Source of the DNA: Aureivirga sp. CE67
Lineage (GTDB): Bacteria > Bacteroidota > Bacteroidia > Flavobacteriales > Flavobacteriaceae
Reading direction: 5' to 3'
Assembly: GCF_015767245.1 (NCBI RefSeq)
Contig: NZ_JADOTV010000010.1
Location: 86,419 to 150,418, forward strand
Length of the DNA stretch: 64,000 bases
The translations under genes and the position numbers were made by a program. The notes under the pieces are model-generated. The model did no database searches, had not been told where the DNA came from, and saw nothing but the letters and a program-made list of their open reading frames with translations. This document shows, piece after piece, positions 35,096 to 44,283 of the stretch. Positions within the stretch are counted from its first letter, which is position 1. Every line of letters starts with the position of its first letter.

Positions 35096-36259
35096 ATGTC
35101 AAAAATACTGATTATAGAAGATGAGGCTGCAATTCGTCGAGTTTTGAAAAAAATTATTGCAGAAGAAAACGACTCATACGAAGTAGACGAAGCTGAAGAC
35201 GGTCTGATGGGACTAGAAATGGCTACCAAAAACGATTATGATTTAATTTTATGTGATATCAAAATGCCAAAAATGGATGGTGTTGAGGTATTGGAAAAAT
35301 TAAAAGCTGCAAAACCAGAAACAGTTATGGTTATGATTTCTGGACATGGTGATATTGATACAGCAATTAATACGATGCGTTTAGGAGCTTTTGATTATAT
35401 TTCAAAACCGCCAGATTTAAATAGACTTTTAAATACAGTTCGAAATGCGCTGGATAAAAATAAATTAGTTACTGAAAACAAAATTTTAAAGAAAAAAGTC
35501 AGTAAAAAATATGAAATGATTGGAGATAGTGAGCCAATTGTTCATATTAAATCTATTATTGAAAAAGTAGCACATACAGATGCAAGAGTTTTAGTAACTG
35601 GTCCAAATGGAGCAGGAAAAGAAATTGTTGCACACTGGTTACACGAAAAAAGTGATCGTGTAAAAAAGCCGATGATTGAGGTGAATTGTGCTGCGATTCC
35701 TTCAGAACTAATTGAAAGTGAACTTTTCGGACATGTAAAAGGTTCGTTTACTGGAGCAAATAAAGACAGAGCAGGAAAGTTTGAATTGGCAAATGGAGGA
35801 ACTATTTTCTTAGATGAGATTGGAGATATGAGTTTGTCTGCACAAGCAAAAGTATTGAGAGCTTTACAAGAAAATAAAATTTCAAGAGTTGGTTCTGATA
35901 AAGATATAAAAGTAGATGTTCGTGTGATTGCTGCAACGAATAAAAACTTGAAACAAGAAATTGAAGACGGAAAATTTAGAGAGGATTTATATCACAGGTT
36001 AGCGGTAATTCTAATCAAAGTTCCTTCTTTAAATGATAGAAAAGAAGATATTCCTTTATTGGTAAATCATTTTGCTAAAAAGATAGGAGAAGAGCAGGGA
36101 AGCGCTCCTAAGACTTTTACGCAAGATGCAATTTCTCTTTTACAAGAATATGATTGGACAGGAAATATTCGTGAATTGCGAAATGTTGTAGAAAGATTGA
36201 TTATTCTTGGAGAAAACCAAGTTACAGAAAGTGATGTGAAGCTTTTTGCAAGTAAATAA
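35096..36259 (+). CDS. NtrC-type sigma-54 response regulator lacking a DNA-binding domain
   Basis: A 387-residue protein with a receiver domain (phospho-acceptor Asp54 in ILCDIKMPKM) and an AAA+ sigma-54 interaction domain (140-370). Walker A reads GPNGAGKE (169-176) in place of GESGTGKE, the sigma-54-contact loop reads GSFTGA (216-221) instead of GAFTGA, and Walker B is GGTIFLDEIGDM. It ends 17 residues after LGENQVTESD with no Fis-type HTH. It must act without direct DNA contact, or through a partner. Its histidine kinase is not adjacent. It is closed by a strong terminator. Confidence 0.94.
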   Translation: MSKILIIEDEAAIRRVLKKIIAEENDSYEVDEAEDGLMGLEMATKNDYDLILCDIKMPKMDGVEVLEKLKAAKPETVMVMISGHGDIDTAINTMRLGAFDYISKPPDLNRLLNTVRNALDKNKLVTENKILKKKVSKKYEMIGDSEPIVHIKSIIEKVAHTDARVLVTGPNGAGKEIVAHWLHEKSDRVKKPMIEVNCAAIPSELIESELFGHVKGSFTGANKDRAGKFELANGGTIFLDEIGDMSLSAQAKVLRALQENKISRVGSDKDIKVDVRVIAATNKNLKQEIEDGKFREDLYHRLAVILIKVPSLNDRKEDIPLLVNHFAKKIGEEQGSAPKTFTQDAISLLQEYDWTGNIRELRNVVERLIILGENQVTESDVKLFASK

Positions 36260-36280
36260 AAATTACGAAAAACATGTATA

Positions 36281-36312
36281 AACCTCCAGTTGAAAAATTG
36301 GAGGTTTTTTTA
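36281..36312 (+). terminator. Rho-independent terminator
   Basis: The stem AACCTCCAGTT/AATTGGAGGTT has one wobble pair and is followed by a T-run. It closes the sigma-54 regulator gene. Confidence 0.85.
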
Positions 36313-36356
36313 TGAATACATATTATTTTTTTTCATTTTTGTATTTATAGAAGCAC

Positions 36357-37202
36357 ATGAAAAATATTCAAGAACGAGAAATAGAAGGATTTCAGAAAAG
36401 TAAAATTATTTTATCGAAACTTCAAGATTATGAAGTTGAGGTTCATAATTCGCCACTTTCTATTAAAATGGTTTTAGAAGGAAAAGAAAATTACCATTTA
36501 AATTCCACGAATTTTTCTGTTACAAATCAAAAATATTTAATTGTTAATCAAGATTCTGAATATGATATTTCTGTGCAAAAAACTAAAGAAATAAATTTTA
36601 CTTCTGGAATTTGTATTTATCCTCCAATAGATTTGGTAAATGAAGTTTATCATTATTTTTCTATGAAACCTAATTTTTTTTTAGAGTATTCATTAGGAAA
36701 TAAAAACTGTTCTTTTTCATCATTGATTTATAATAATGCTGAAACACAAACTGGAAAATTTATTCAGAATAAACTACCATTTTTTACGCAAGAAAATAAT
36801 AACATTGATTTTTTAGATTTTTATATCGAATTAGCGCATCAAATGTGTTTTGATCAATTAGGTTTAGAGGATGTTTTAAATAAATTAACTGCTAGAAAAA
36901 AAGAAACAAAAGAAGAACTCTATAGAAGACTTTCTTTGGTGAAAGATTATATTCATGATACAAAAAATGAAACTTTTTCTATAGAAGAATTATCAGAGAT
37001 AGCTTGTCTTTCTAAATATCATTTGATTCGAAATTTTAAATTATTGTATCAAAAAAGTCCTTATCAATATTTACTTTCTTTAAAATTAGAAAAAGCTATA
37101 GAACTCGTAAATAAAGGATATTCATATAAGCAAATCACAGAAATAGTTGGTTTTTCAGATGAGAAAAATCTAAGAAAATCTATTAAAAAACTGACAAATT
37201 AA
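36357..37202 (+). CDS. AraC-family transcriptional regulator
   Basis: A 281-residue protein. The C-terminal ~95 residues are a two-helix-turn-helix AraC domain (FSIEELSEIACLSKYHLIRNFK, then the SPYQYLLSLKLEKAIELVNKG block). The N-terminal 180 residues form an effector domain with no clear cupin metal site. It lies 67 bases before the DUF885 gene on the same strand, which may be a target; that gene has its own promoter box. Confidence 0.93.
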   Translation: MKNIQEREIEGFQKSKIILSKLQDYEVEVHNSPLSIKMVLEGKENYHLNSTNFSVTNQKYLIVNQDSEYDISVQKTKEINFTSGICIYPPIDLVNEVYHYFSMKPNFFLEYSLGNKNCSFSSLIYNNAETQTGKFIQNKLPFFTQENNNIDFLDFYIELAHQMCFDQLGLEDVLNKLTARKKETKEELYRRLSLVKDYIHDTKNETFSIEELSEIACLSKYHLIRNFKLLYQKSPYQYLLSLKLEKAIELVNKGYSYKQITEIVGFSDEKNLRKSIKKLTN

Positions 37203-37242
37203 AATTAGCAATTTTTACCCCTTTTTTCCTTTTTAGAATTTT

Positions 37243-37250
37243 TAGTTTTG
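37243..37250 (+). promoter_or_regulatory. -7 promoter box TAGTTTTG
   Basis: An exact TANNTTTG match lies 19 bases before the DUF885 gene. It suggests separate transcription from the AraC-type regulator upstream. Confidence 0.45.
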
Positions 37251-37269
37251 TGAAAATTTAATCACAAGA

Positions 37270-38562
37270 ATGAAAAAAATAGTAACTCAACTTATTTTTC
37301 TTTTAAATATCATTGTTGTTTTTGGGCAAAATGAAAATCAAGATTGGAAAACTTTTTCCGAAGATTTTGCAACAGAATATAGAACATTTGAATTTCAAAG
37401 AATAGCTCTTTCATATGTAGAAAATTTAGAAAGAATTAAATCTGATTCTGAAATATTAAAACAAGAAAGCTTTTTTAAAATAATTAAAAAAGGATTAAAA
37501 AGGTTTGATTCCGAGGAATTATCAAAAGAAAATAGAATGGATTTTGAATTAATTTCTTATGAGACAGATTTAAATCTGGAGCGTATTTCTTTAGAGAAAA
37601 AATGGAAAAAGAAAAACATAGATTCTATTTCTAAAGAAGGACTTTCTAAAATTCCTCATGGAAAAAAGTGGTATAAATATTTTTTAAAGAGATGGTTAGA
37701 TTCAAGTGTTAATCCTGATGAATTATTTCAATTTGGACTTTTAGAAATAGAAAAAGTAAAAAATGAGATGAAATTAATTCAAGAAAAATCGGGATTAAAT
37801 CCTACTGATTTTAAGAATTATTTGAATGCTTCTTCTTTTTATTTTAAAAATAAAGATTCTGTTCAGTTAGCTTTTGAAAGTAAAAAAATTTTGATTGAAA
37901 ATGTTATGAAAAATTACTTCCCATATATAGAAGAAACTCCGGATTTTCAGATAAAAAAAGGAGAAAATAAAGCATTAGCAAAAGTCCCTGGATTTTATAA
38001 TAGCAATACTTTTTATTATAATTTTTTCGATAAGCCTTATAATAAAAGACAAGTAACGTGGTTGTTTTTACATGAAGCTATTCCAGGACATCATTATCAA
38101 GTTTCTTATGAAAGCAGAGCGGAAAGAAGTGAAATCAATCGATTGTTTCAATATTTTTGGTTTATAGAAGGTTATGCTGCTTATGTTGAAGATTTAGCTT
38201 TAGAAATAAATTTATACGATGATATTTATGAAGTTTACGGAAAATATGAATGGGATATTATCCGATCGGTTCGTGTAGCTTTAGATGTTGGAATCAATTA
38301 TTATCATTGGTCGGATGAAAAAGCTTTAAAATTTTGGCAAAAACACATTGAAGGAAAAGACGATATAGCTTTGAGAGAAATTGAACGGATGAAAAACTGG
38401 CCAGTACAAGTAATTACCTATAAATATGGAGCAGACAAAATATTGAAATGGAAAAGTCAGGCAATGAAAAACTCGAATTTTGATTTGATTGAATTTCATA
38501 AAGTAATACTTAAAAACGGTTCCTTACCGATAAGTGTTTTAAATAGTTTAAACTTAAATTAA
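37270..38562 (+). CDS. DUF885 family metallopeptidase-like secreted protein
   Basis: A 430-residue protein with a signal peptide (1-19, ending VVFGQ). The conserved HEAIPGHH block (268-275) is the zinc-binding core of DUF885, a family with carboxypeptidase-like members, and the second-shell EGYAAYVED block follows near residue 305. DUF885 proteins are often near 570-600 residues; this one is shorter, mainly in its N-terminal half. It is probably periplasmic. The preceding AraC regulator may control it. Confidence 0.9.
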   Translation: MKKIVTQLIFLLNIIVVFGQNENQDWKTFSEDFATEYRTFEFQRIALSYVENLERIKSDSEILKQESFFKIIKKGLKRFDSEELSKENRMDFELISYETDLNLERISLEKKWKKKNIDSISKEGLSKIPHGKKWYKYFLKRWLDSSVNPDELFQFGLLEIEKVKNEMKLIQEKSGLNPTDFKNYLNASSFYFKNKDSVQLAFESKKILIENVMKNYFPYIEETPDFQIKKGENKALAKVPGFYNSNTFYYNFFDKPYNKRQVTWLFLHEAIPGHHYQVSYESRAERSEINRLFQYFWFIEGYAAYVEDLALEINLYDDIYEVYGKYEWDIIRSVRVALDVGINYYHWSDEKALKFWQKHIEGKDDIALREIERMKNWPVQVITYKYGADKILKWKSQAMKNSNFDLIEFHKVILKNGSLPISVLNSLNLN

Positions 38563-38598
38563 ATTTCCCCTTTTTTAATAAATTCTATTAGAATTTTT

Positions 38599-38628
38599 AA
38601 GCTACCAAGAAATTGGTAGCTTGTTTTT
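38599..38628 (+). terminator. Rho-independent terminator
   Basis: A perfect 10-bp stem AAGCTACCAA/TTGGTAGCTT has a GAAA tetraloop and is followed by a T-run. It closes the DUF885 gene. Its T-run reaches a TTG at 38629 that is therefore a poor start for the next gene. Confidence 0.92.
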
Positions 38629-38667
38629 TTGAATAAAATTCAGTTTGTTTGCAATAAATTAAAAAAC

Positions 38668-39282
38668 ATGAAAAAAATAAACTACTTCATTCTAATTTTT
38701 AGCCTAATTACAATCTCTGGAATTGCTCAAAACACCAAACTAGAATTAACAAAAGAAACGCAAAAAGATTCCATTTTAAACAGATGGTTTTCGTATTATA
38801 AAAATCTAGACTCAACTTTTTCATTTGAAAATTTTGAATTAGAATCAGAAAGAAAAATTGATACAATGCCTGGTTTTGCTTTTGCGATTTTTGATAAAGA
38901 ATTTGAAAAATACCACGAACCGTTTTTAGTTTTTAATTCTTCTAAAAAGAAATATATTGATTTTGATAGTTATTTTTGGTTTATTAATTCCGAAAATAAA
39001 ATAAATTTTGAAATTGATCAAGAAATTGATTTAGTTGACATAAAATCTAAAATGATTTATAGAGTTGCCTTTAGAGGACCAAGTCAGTTAGTTGAAGATG
39101 CTTTTTGGGAGAATGATTATACAGTTTATTTATTAGAGGTTTTAGAAGAAAATACACCTATAATTTCAAAAATTGATTTGAGATATTTTTCAAGGAAAGT
39201 ATATTTTTATAATAAAAAATTGAGTAAAAAATCCAATTATCAAGAATTAAGATTTAAAGAAAAAGGCTACAGTTTAGAATAA
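38668..39282 (+). CDS. Secreted protein, unknown function
   Basis: A 204-residue protein whose signal peptide starts at the ATG at 38668 (MKKINYFILIF, ending SGIAQ). The longer reading from TTG 38629 would add 13 residues in front of the signal and begins inside the terminator T-run, so I prefer 38668. The mature part is acidic and aromatic-rich (DSYFWFINSENK), with no known motif. It is probably periplasmic, and is followed by a bidirectional terminator. Confidence 0.78.
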   Translation: MKKINYFILIFSLITISGIAQNTKLELTKETQKDSILNRWFSYYKNLDSTFSFENFELESERKIDTMPGFAFAIFDKEFEKYHEPFLVFNSSKKKYIDFDSYFWFINSENKINFEIDQEIDLVDIKSKMIYRVAFRGPSQLVEDAFWENDYTVYLLEVLEENTPIISKIDLRYFSRKVYFYNKKLSKKSNYQELRFKEKGYSLE

Positions 39283-39288
39283 AACTAA

Positions 39289-39320
39289 AAAAGCATATTG
39301 AGAAGATCAATATGCTTTTT
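39289..39320. terminator. Bidirectional terminator
   Basis: The 14-bp stem AAAAAGCATATTGA/TCAATATGCTTTTT has a five-base loop. It lies between convergent genes. Confidence 0.9.
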
Positions 39321-39363
39321 TATTATCACGATTTAGAATATTTTTTTTTATAAAAGAGTAAAG

Positions 39364-39819
39364 TTATTTCACATCCAAAACTCTATTTTGTTCTATGGCT
39401 TTTTTATCCATCATTGTTCCTACTACAATTCCAAGTACCATTCCGATTGGCATTCCGATTCCAATAAAAGCTAAATTATCTAAAGAATATGAGAAAACTA
39501 ATCCTAATGGAATTCCAAAAGCTGATAAACCAAGAACCATCCATAGATTTTTGTAATAATTTTTTGTAACCAATTTGAATTTCTTCTGAATAGTATTCAA
39601 AATTACAAGTTGAGAACTCAACATTTGCTTTCTGAATTTATACATATCGTCCTCGGTATTATTGATTTTTTCAACTTCTTTGTTTATAAAATCAACCGTT
39701 TCTTGAGGAAGATTTCTTTCTTCTAATAATTTAAAGATAGAATTCAATTGTTCAAATAACTTTGAAACTTTTGGATCTTTTAAAGCGTTTTCTTTTGGCT
39801 GAATTTCTTCAATTTTCAT
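39364..39819 (-). CDS. Small membrane protein, two TM segments
   Basis: A 151-residue protein with a helical charged N-terminal half (1-85) and two adjacent membrane segments (about 90-112 and 116-136) with a glycine-rich turn (GIGMPIGMVLGIVVG). No family is recognised. It lies 17 bases after the exonuclease gene on the same strand and is probably the last gene of that operon. Confidence 0.85.
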   Translation of the reverse strand: MKIEEIQPKENALKDPKVSKLFEQLNSIFKLLEERNLPQETVDFINKEVEKINNTEDDMYKFRKQMLSSQLVILNTIQKKFKLVTKNYYKNLWMVLGLSAFGIPLGLVFSYSLDNLAFIGIGMPIGMVLGIVVGTMMDKKAIEQNRVLDVK

Positions 39820-39836
39820 TTTGGAGTAAATTTATT

Positions 39837-40919
39837 TTAGAATCGGATTATTTTTTCAACTTTATGATTGTCTAGATGTTTTTTAATGCAAGAACGATTG
39901 TAACTACTATTTTCTAAAGGTGATAAAAGAGGTTTCAAAATGTCAAGATTACTAATTTGATGTGCTAAATCAACATAAGCAAAACCAACTACTTCTTGAT
40001 TTTCAATCAAAATCACAGACCTTTCACTCACACTTCTTCCTCTGTCAATAATTAACATGTTATCATTATTGAACTTTACAGCATCTGCATTTTTCTTGTT
40101 TTTATTATTGAAAGTAGGTTTATTTAGCTGAACTTCCTTATAATATTTCAGATTATTAATCAGATTATTTCCTGTGATTTCATAAGAAACAGAAACTACT
40201 TTTTTCTGAATATATTTCGAATTTTTTGTAGTTTTTAAAAATAACTGATTTACTGCTTTTTTAATATTATGCGCTTTTCCAATATAAAGAATTCCACCAC
40301 CTTTTTTGTGTATATAAAAAACACCTTTATTGGTTGGTAAGCTATCTAAAATTCCTTGAAGTTTTGGAGCTAACTTTTTAATAGGAACGGCATTTTTAGT
40401 GTTTTTTTGAATAATGACTTTATTATTATCTTTATTCAATAGAAGCTTAAATAACTTTACAGTTGCCATTGCATCTCCGCTAGCTCTGTGTCTATCTGTA
40501 ACAGCAATTCCTAAAGAACGACAAAGTTTCCCTAAACTATAAGATGGAACATCAGGAATTAATTGTTTACTCAATTCTACAGTACAAAGAGATTGTCTTT
40601 GATAATCATAACCAAGTCTAGAAAATTCTGTTCTTAAAATTCGATAATCAAAAGAAGCATTGTGTGCAACAATCACGCAATCTTCCGTAATTTCTAAAAT
40701 ACGTTTTGCAACTTCATAAAATTTTGGTGCATTACGAAGCATTTTATTGTTAATCCCAGTAAGATTTACAACAAATGCTTGAATTTCTTTTTCTGGATTT
40801 ATTAAACTGATAAATTGATCAACAACTTCATGACCATCGAATTTATAGATAGCAATTTCTGTTATCCCTTCTTCATTAAATTTACCTCCAGTAGTTTCTA
40901 TGTCGATTATTGCGTACAA
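39837..40919 (-). CDS. DnaQ-like 3'-5' exonuclease fused to a degenerate GIY-YIG domain
   Basis: A two-domain protein of 360 residues. The DEDDh exonuclease starts YAIIDIETTGG and has the second acidic/His site HRASGDA about 140 residues later. I start it at TTG 40919, one base after the yggS stop; a TTG at 40943 would add eight residues. The second domain has GVFYIHKKGGGILYIGKA, the GIY-YIG fold found in UvrC and Cho. By eye, the catalytic Arg position is Ala (IKKAV) and the catalytic Glu position is Tyr (LKYYKE), so the nuclease half is probably inactive and used for DNA binding. Confidence 0.9.
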   Translation of the reverse strand: MYAIIDIETTGGKFNEEGITEIAIYKFDGHEVVDQFISLINPEKEIQAFVVNLTGINNKMLRNAPKFYEVAKRILEITEDCVIVAHNASFDYRILRTEFSRLGYDYQRQSLCTVELSKQLIPDVPSYSLGKLCRSLGIAVTDRHRASGDAMATVKLFKLLLNKDNNKVIIQKNTKNAVPIKKLAPKLQGILDSLPTNKGVFYIHKKGGGILYIGKAHNIKKAVNQLFLKTTKNSKYIQKKVVSVSYEITGNNLINNLKYYKEVQLNKPTFNNKNKKNADAVKFNNDNMLIIDRGRSVSERSVILIENQEVVGFAYVDLAHQISNLDILKPLLSPLENSSYNRSCIKKHLDNHKVEKIIRF

Positions 40920-40920
40920 A

Positions 40921-41583
40921 TTAATTATAATTTCTTTTTCCAAAAATTGCGCTTCCTACTCTCACCATCGAACTACCTTCTTCGATAGCTACTTGATAGT
41001 CTCCACTCATTCCCATCGAAATAGTTTCCATCTCTGGATATGAAACTTTTAACTCATCAAAATTTTTTTTCAAAGTCGAAAATTCTTCTCGAATAGTTTC
41101 TTCATTTTCCGTAAACGTAGCCATTCCCATCAAACCTTTAATAGTTATGTTCTCTAAGTTACGAAAAGTTTCACTTTTTAAAATTTCTTTTACATCTTCA
41201 AAAGCAAATCCAAATTTAGTATCTTCTTTAGCAATTTTAATCTGTAAAAGACAAGAAATATTTCTTCTATATCTTTTGGCTTGTTTGTCAATTTCTACAA
41301 GAGTTTTTAAACTATCAACTCCATGAATTAAATCCACAAAACTAGCCATATATTTTACTTTGTTTTTTTGTAAATGACCAATTAGGTGCCAGGAAATATC
41401 TTTTGGTAAAGCTTCATGTTTCTCCACCATTTCTTGTACTTTATTTTCACCGAAAACTCTTTGTCCTGCTTCATATGCTTCTAAAATATCTTCGTTTGGT
41501 TTTGTTTTAGAAACAGCTACCAACGTGACATTTTCAGGAATTGTTTTCTTTATTTCTTCTAAGTTTTCTTTGATATTTGACAT
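40921..41583 (-). CDS. yggS: YggS-family PLP homeostasis protein
   Basis: A single-domain alanine-racemase-like PLP-binding protein, which controls free PLP. The PLP lysine is in LVAVSKTKP, and WHLIGHLQKNK and SMGMSGDYQVAIEEGSSMVRVG are the family signatures. I start it at MSNIKENLEE (ATG at 41583); the longer frame from 41628 would overlap the DUF1015 gene and adds a non-family N-terminus. It sits between DUF1015 and the exonuclease in a tightly packed minus-strand operon. Confidence 0.95.
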   Translation of the reverse strand: MSNIKENLEEIKKTIPENVTLVAVSKTKPNEDILEAYEAGQRVFGENKVQEMVEKHEALPKDISWHLIGHLQKNKVKYMASFVDLIHGVDSLKTLVEIDKQAKRYRRNISCLLQIKIAKEDTKFGFAFEDVKEILKSETFRNLENITIKGLMGMATFTENEETIREEFSTLKKNFDELKVSYPEMETISMGMSGDYQVAIEEGSSMVRVGSAIFGKRNYN

Positions 41584-41596
41584 TTTTCTTTTCTTT

Positions 41597-42838
41597 TTAT
41601 TCTGTGAATTCGTAAATCGTAATTCCACTTCTTAATTTTGGTTCGATATAAGTACTTTTTGGAGGCATTTGTAAATTAGCATCTGCAATTTGTTTTAATT
41701 GTTTTACAGAAACAGGAAATAATCCAAAAGCAACTTTATATTCACCAGTATCCACACCATTTTTTAAATGAACTCCATCGTTTTTTCCGTTGAAATAAGA
41801 AATACGTGTATCGTATCGTAAATCTTCAATTCCAAGAATTGGATTTAAAACAGTATCAAATAAAATCTGAGGATCTAATTCACTTAAAGGATCTGTGAAT
41901 TTATAATGTTCTTTTTTCAGCGAAAGTTTATAAAAATCATTTTCCAGGTACATACTGAAAGTGTGCATTTCATCTGGTTTAAATAATTGTTGTCCAAGAT
42001 TTTCGATGATAAACCACTCTGATAATTTTTCAAGAAACTCATCTGTAGAAAGTCCATTTAAATCCGTAATCAAACGATTGAATTCTGAAATTTTCAAGTT
42101 AGATTCAGGAATTAAAAAACTCATGAAGAAATTATAAGGTTCATCTCCAGTATGATTTTCACTATTTTTTGAAAAATCTTGAAGTAACAAATGACTTGAA
42201 GCAGATCGATGATGACCATCTGCGATATAAATAGATTCTACTTTACCAAATGCAATTTCAATTTCTTCAATATCATTTAGCTCATCTACAACCCAAAGAA
42301 GATGTGATTTTTTATCATTACTTGTAAATTCATATTCAGCTCTTCTTGATTCATATTTCTGAATAATTGACTGAATTTCGTCATTGTCAGGATAGGTCAA
42401 TAAAACTGGTTCTGTATTAAATCCAGTAGCTTTCAAATAATTTTCAAATAATTCTTCTCTTTTATGTAAAGTACCTTCGTGTTTTTTGATTGTATTATTC
42501 AAATAATCTTCAATACTCGTAGCAGCTATAATTCCACAAAAAGTGTGTTGAGGAGTAATTTTTTTATAGATATAAAAAGCAGGTTTTTTGTCTTTAATAA
42601 AAATTTCTTGCTCTTTAAATTCTTTATATTTTTTGTGAACATTTCCAAAACGAATGGTGTCAGAAACTTCACGTTGGTGTTTGTAACCTTGGTTTATTAT
42701 ATGTAAAAAAGAATAAGGATTAAAGTCTAGTTGAGCACCCAACTCCGCTGGTGTATAATCTTCATAAGATCTAGAAGACACCAATCCTACTTTATCTCTT
42801 GTTGCTCTAACAGCTTTAAAAGGTTTTACAATAGCCAT
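41597..42838 (-). CDS. DUF1015 family protein
   Basis: A 413-residue protein of the DUF1015 type, with the opening PFKAVRATRDKVGLVSSRSYED, the ADGHHRSASSH block and YFNGKNDGV near the end. DUF1015 proteins are widespread and thought to be ParB/sulfiredoxin-related enzymes or kinases acting on serine metabolites; no reaction is proven here. It heads the operon DUF1015-yggS-exonuclease-membrane protein. Confidence 0.93.
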   Translation of the reverse strand: MAIVKPFKAVRATRDKVGLVSSRSYEDYTPAELGAQLDFNPYSFLHIINQGYKHQREVSDTIRFGNVHKKYKEFKEQEIFIKDKKPAFYIYKKITPQHTFCGIIAATSIEDYLNNTIKKHEGTLHKREELFENYLKATGFNTEPVLLTYPDNDEIQSIIQKYESRRAEYEFTSNDKKSHLLWVVDELNDIEEIEIAFGKVESIYIADGHHRSASSHLLLQDFSKNSENHTGDEPYNFFMSFLIPESNLKISEFNRLITDLNGLSTDEFLEKLSEWFIIENLGQQLFKPDEMHTFSMYLENDFYKLSLKKEHYKFTDPLSELDPQILFDTVLNPILGIEDLRYDTRISYFNGKNDGVHLKNGVDTGEYKVAFGLFPVSVKQLKQIADANLQMPPKSTYIEPKLRSGITIYEFTE

Positions 42839-43131
42839 GTAATGTTTTTTATTAAAATTCTAAAAATAGATTCAAAGATAAAGGAAATAATTCACTTAAA
42901 TAAATTATTAGATACCTGAAAATTTAGAGTTTCTAGAATATTATTATGATTTTTTTAATATCAAATCACTAAATATTTGACTTACTTTATAAAAGCATAA
43001 TTTTTCTATAGAATGTTAAAATTAAATATAGAAAATTCTACTCGCCCCATTTTTACTTATTGCGTTTTTTCAGATGTTTTTTGAAAAATAATCAAAACGA
43101 TTGTTGAATGTAGATGATAAAATGTAATATT

Positions 43132-44223
43132 ATGAAAAACGTAAAAACAAAACTATTCCTAACATTTATTTTTGTTTTAAGTGTAAACTTTTCTTTGTTC
43201 TCGCAAGCACCACCAGATTATTATACGAGTGCTTATAATACAAAAGGCGATGACCTGAAAGAAGCACTCTATGAAATCATTAAAGGTCATGTAGAATTTC
43301 CCTACACAAGTAGTTCTACAGATGTTTGGGATATTCTAAAAGTAACAGATCGAGACCCGAATAATTCGGCAAATGTGATTCTTATATATTCTGGTAGATC
43401 TATAAACGCTGCGCAAGAGTATAACAATGGAAATGGTTGGACTAGAGAGCATGTTTGGGCAAAATCAAGAGGTGATTTTGGGACTTCAAAAGGTGCTGGA
43501 ACAGATGTACATCATCTTCGACCACTAAGTGCAAGCGTTAACTCTACAAGAAGTAATCGTTCTTTTGATAATTGCATGACTTGCCAAGATGTGGTTGATA
43601 AAGGTTTTAATACAGGTTCAAAGATAGACGCTTTTCTATGGACTTTTCAGCCAAGAGATGAAGTAAAAGGAGATGTAGCTAGAATGATTTTTTATATGGC
43701 TACTAGGTATGAGGGTTTCAATGGTGAGCCAGATTTACAAATGACAAATTCTACTCCGCCTCAAACAGATAAAGCTCCTTATCATGGTGTTTTAAATACA
43801 CTTTTGGTCTGGAATGAAGAAGACCCTGTGGACGCTTTTGAAATGAATAGGAATAATATCATTTTTGATGATTATCAGTTGAACAGAAATCCATTTATTG
43901 ATTATCCAGAAATAGCAGATCATATTTGGGGAAGTAAAATGAACGAAAATTGGAATCCTACTTTGAGCGTTTCTGTATTGGAGGAAGACTTAGGTAGGGA
44001 TATCATGATTTACCCAAATCCTTCAAAAGAAGAATTTTCAATAATTGGGTTTAGTCAAAATGCAAAAGTAGAATTATATGATATGACAGGAAAATTACTT
44101 TTAAAAGAAACATTAAATTCAAAAGAAGATAAAATAGCAATAGGACATTTAGAAGGTCTTTTCATAGTAAAAGTAAAATATGATAATGACCAACAAAAAA
44201 ATATGAAATTAATGATTAACTAG
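43132..44223 (+). CDS. T9SS-exported endonuclease I (EndA/NucM-like)
   Basis: A secreted nuclease. I start it at the second ATG (43132), which begins the signal peptide MKNVKTKLFLTFIF (ending SLFSQ). The catalytic region is GWTREHVWAKS followed by TDVHHLRP, the His-metal-finger-like layout of endonuclease I. The last ~75 residues (IMIYPNPSKEEFSIIGF, ending FIVKVKYDNDQQ) are a type A T9SS sorting domain. It probably degrades extracellular DNA for phosphate or nitrogen. A hairpin terminator follows. Confidence 0.95.
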   Translation: MKNVKTKLFLTFIFVLSVNFSLFSQAPPDYYTSAYNTKGDDLKEALYEIIKGHVEFPYTSSSTDVWDILKVTDRDPNNSANVILIYSGRSINAAQEYNNGNGWTREHVWAKSRGDFGTSKGAGTDVHHLRPLSASVNSTRSNRSFDNCMTCQDVVDKGFNTGSKIDAFLWTFQPRDEVKGDVARMIFYMATRYEGFNGEPDLQMTNSTPPQTDKAPYHGVLNTLLVWNEEDPVDAFEMNRNNIIFDDYQLNRNPFIDYPEIADHIWGSKMNENWNPTLSVSVLEEDLGRDIMIYPNPSKEEFSIIGFSQNAKVELYDMTGKLLLKETLNSKEDKIAIGHLEGLFIVKVKYDNDQQKNMKLMIN

Positions 44224-44232
44224 ATATAATTT

Positions 44233-44276
44233 AACTCAAACCAATTTAAGATTGTAAATATAAATTGGTTTGAGTT
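44233..44276. terminator. Bidirectional terminator
   Basis: A 16-bp stem AACTCAAACCAATTTA/TAAATTGGTTTGAGTT has a 12-base loop, between convergent endonuclease and psd genes. Confidence 0.8.
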
Positions 44277-44283
44277 TATATTT

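Noticed and set aside
38629..38667. Upstream TTG start for the secreted protein gene
   Set aside because: It lies at the T-run of the preceding terminator and would put 13 residues before an obvious signal peptide; 38668 fits better.
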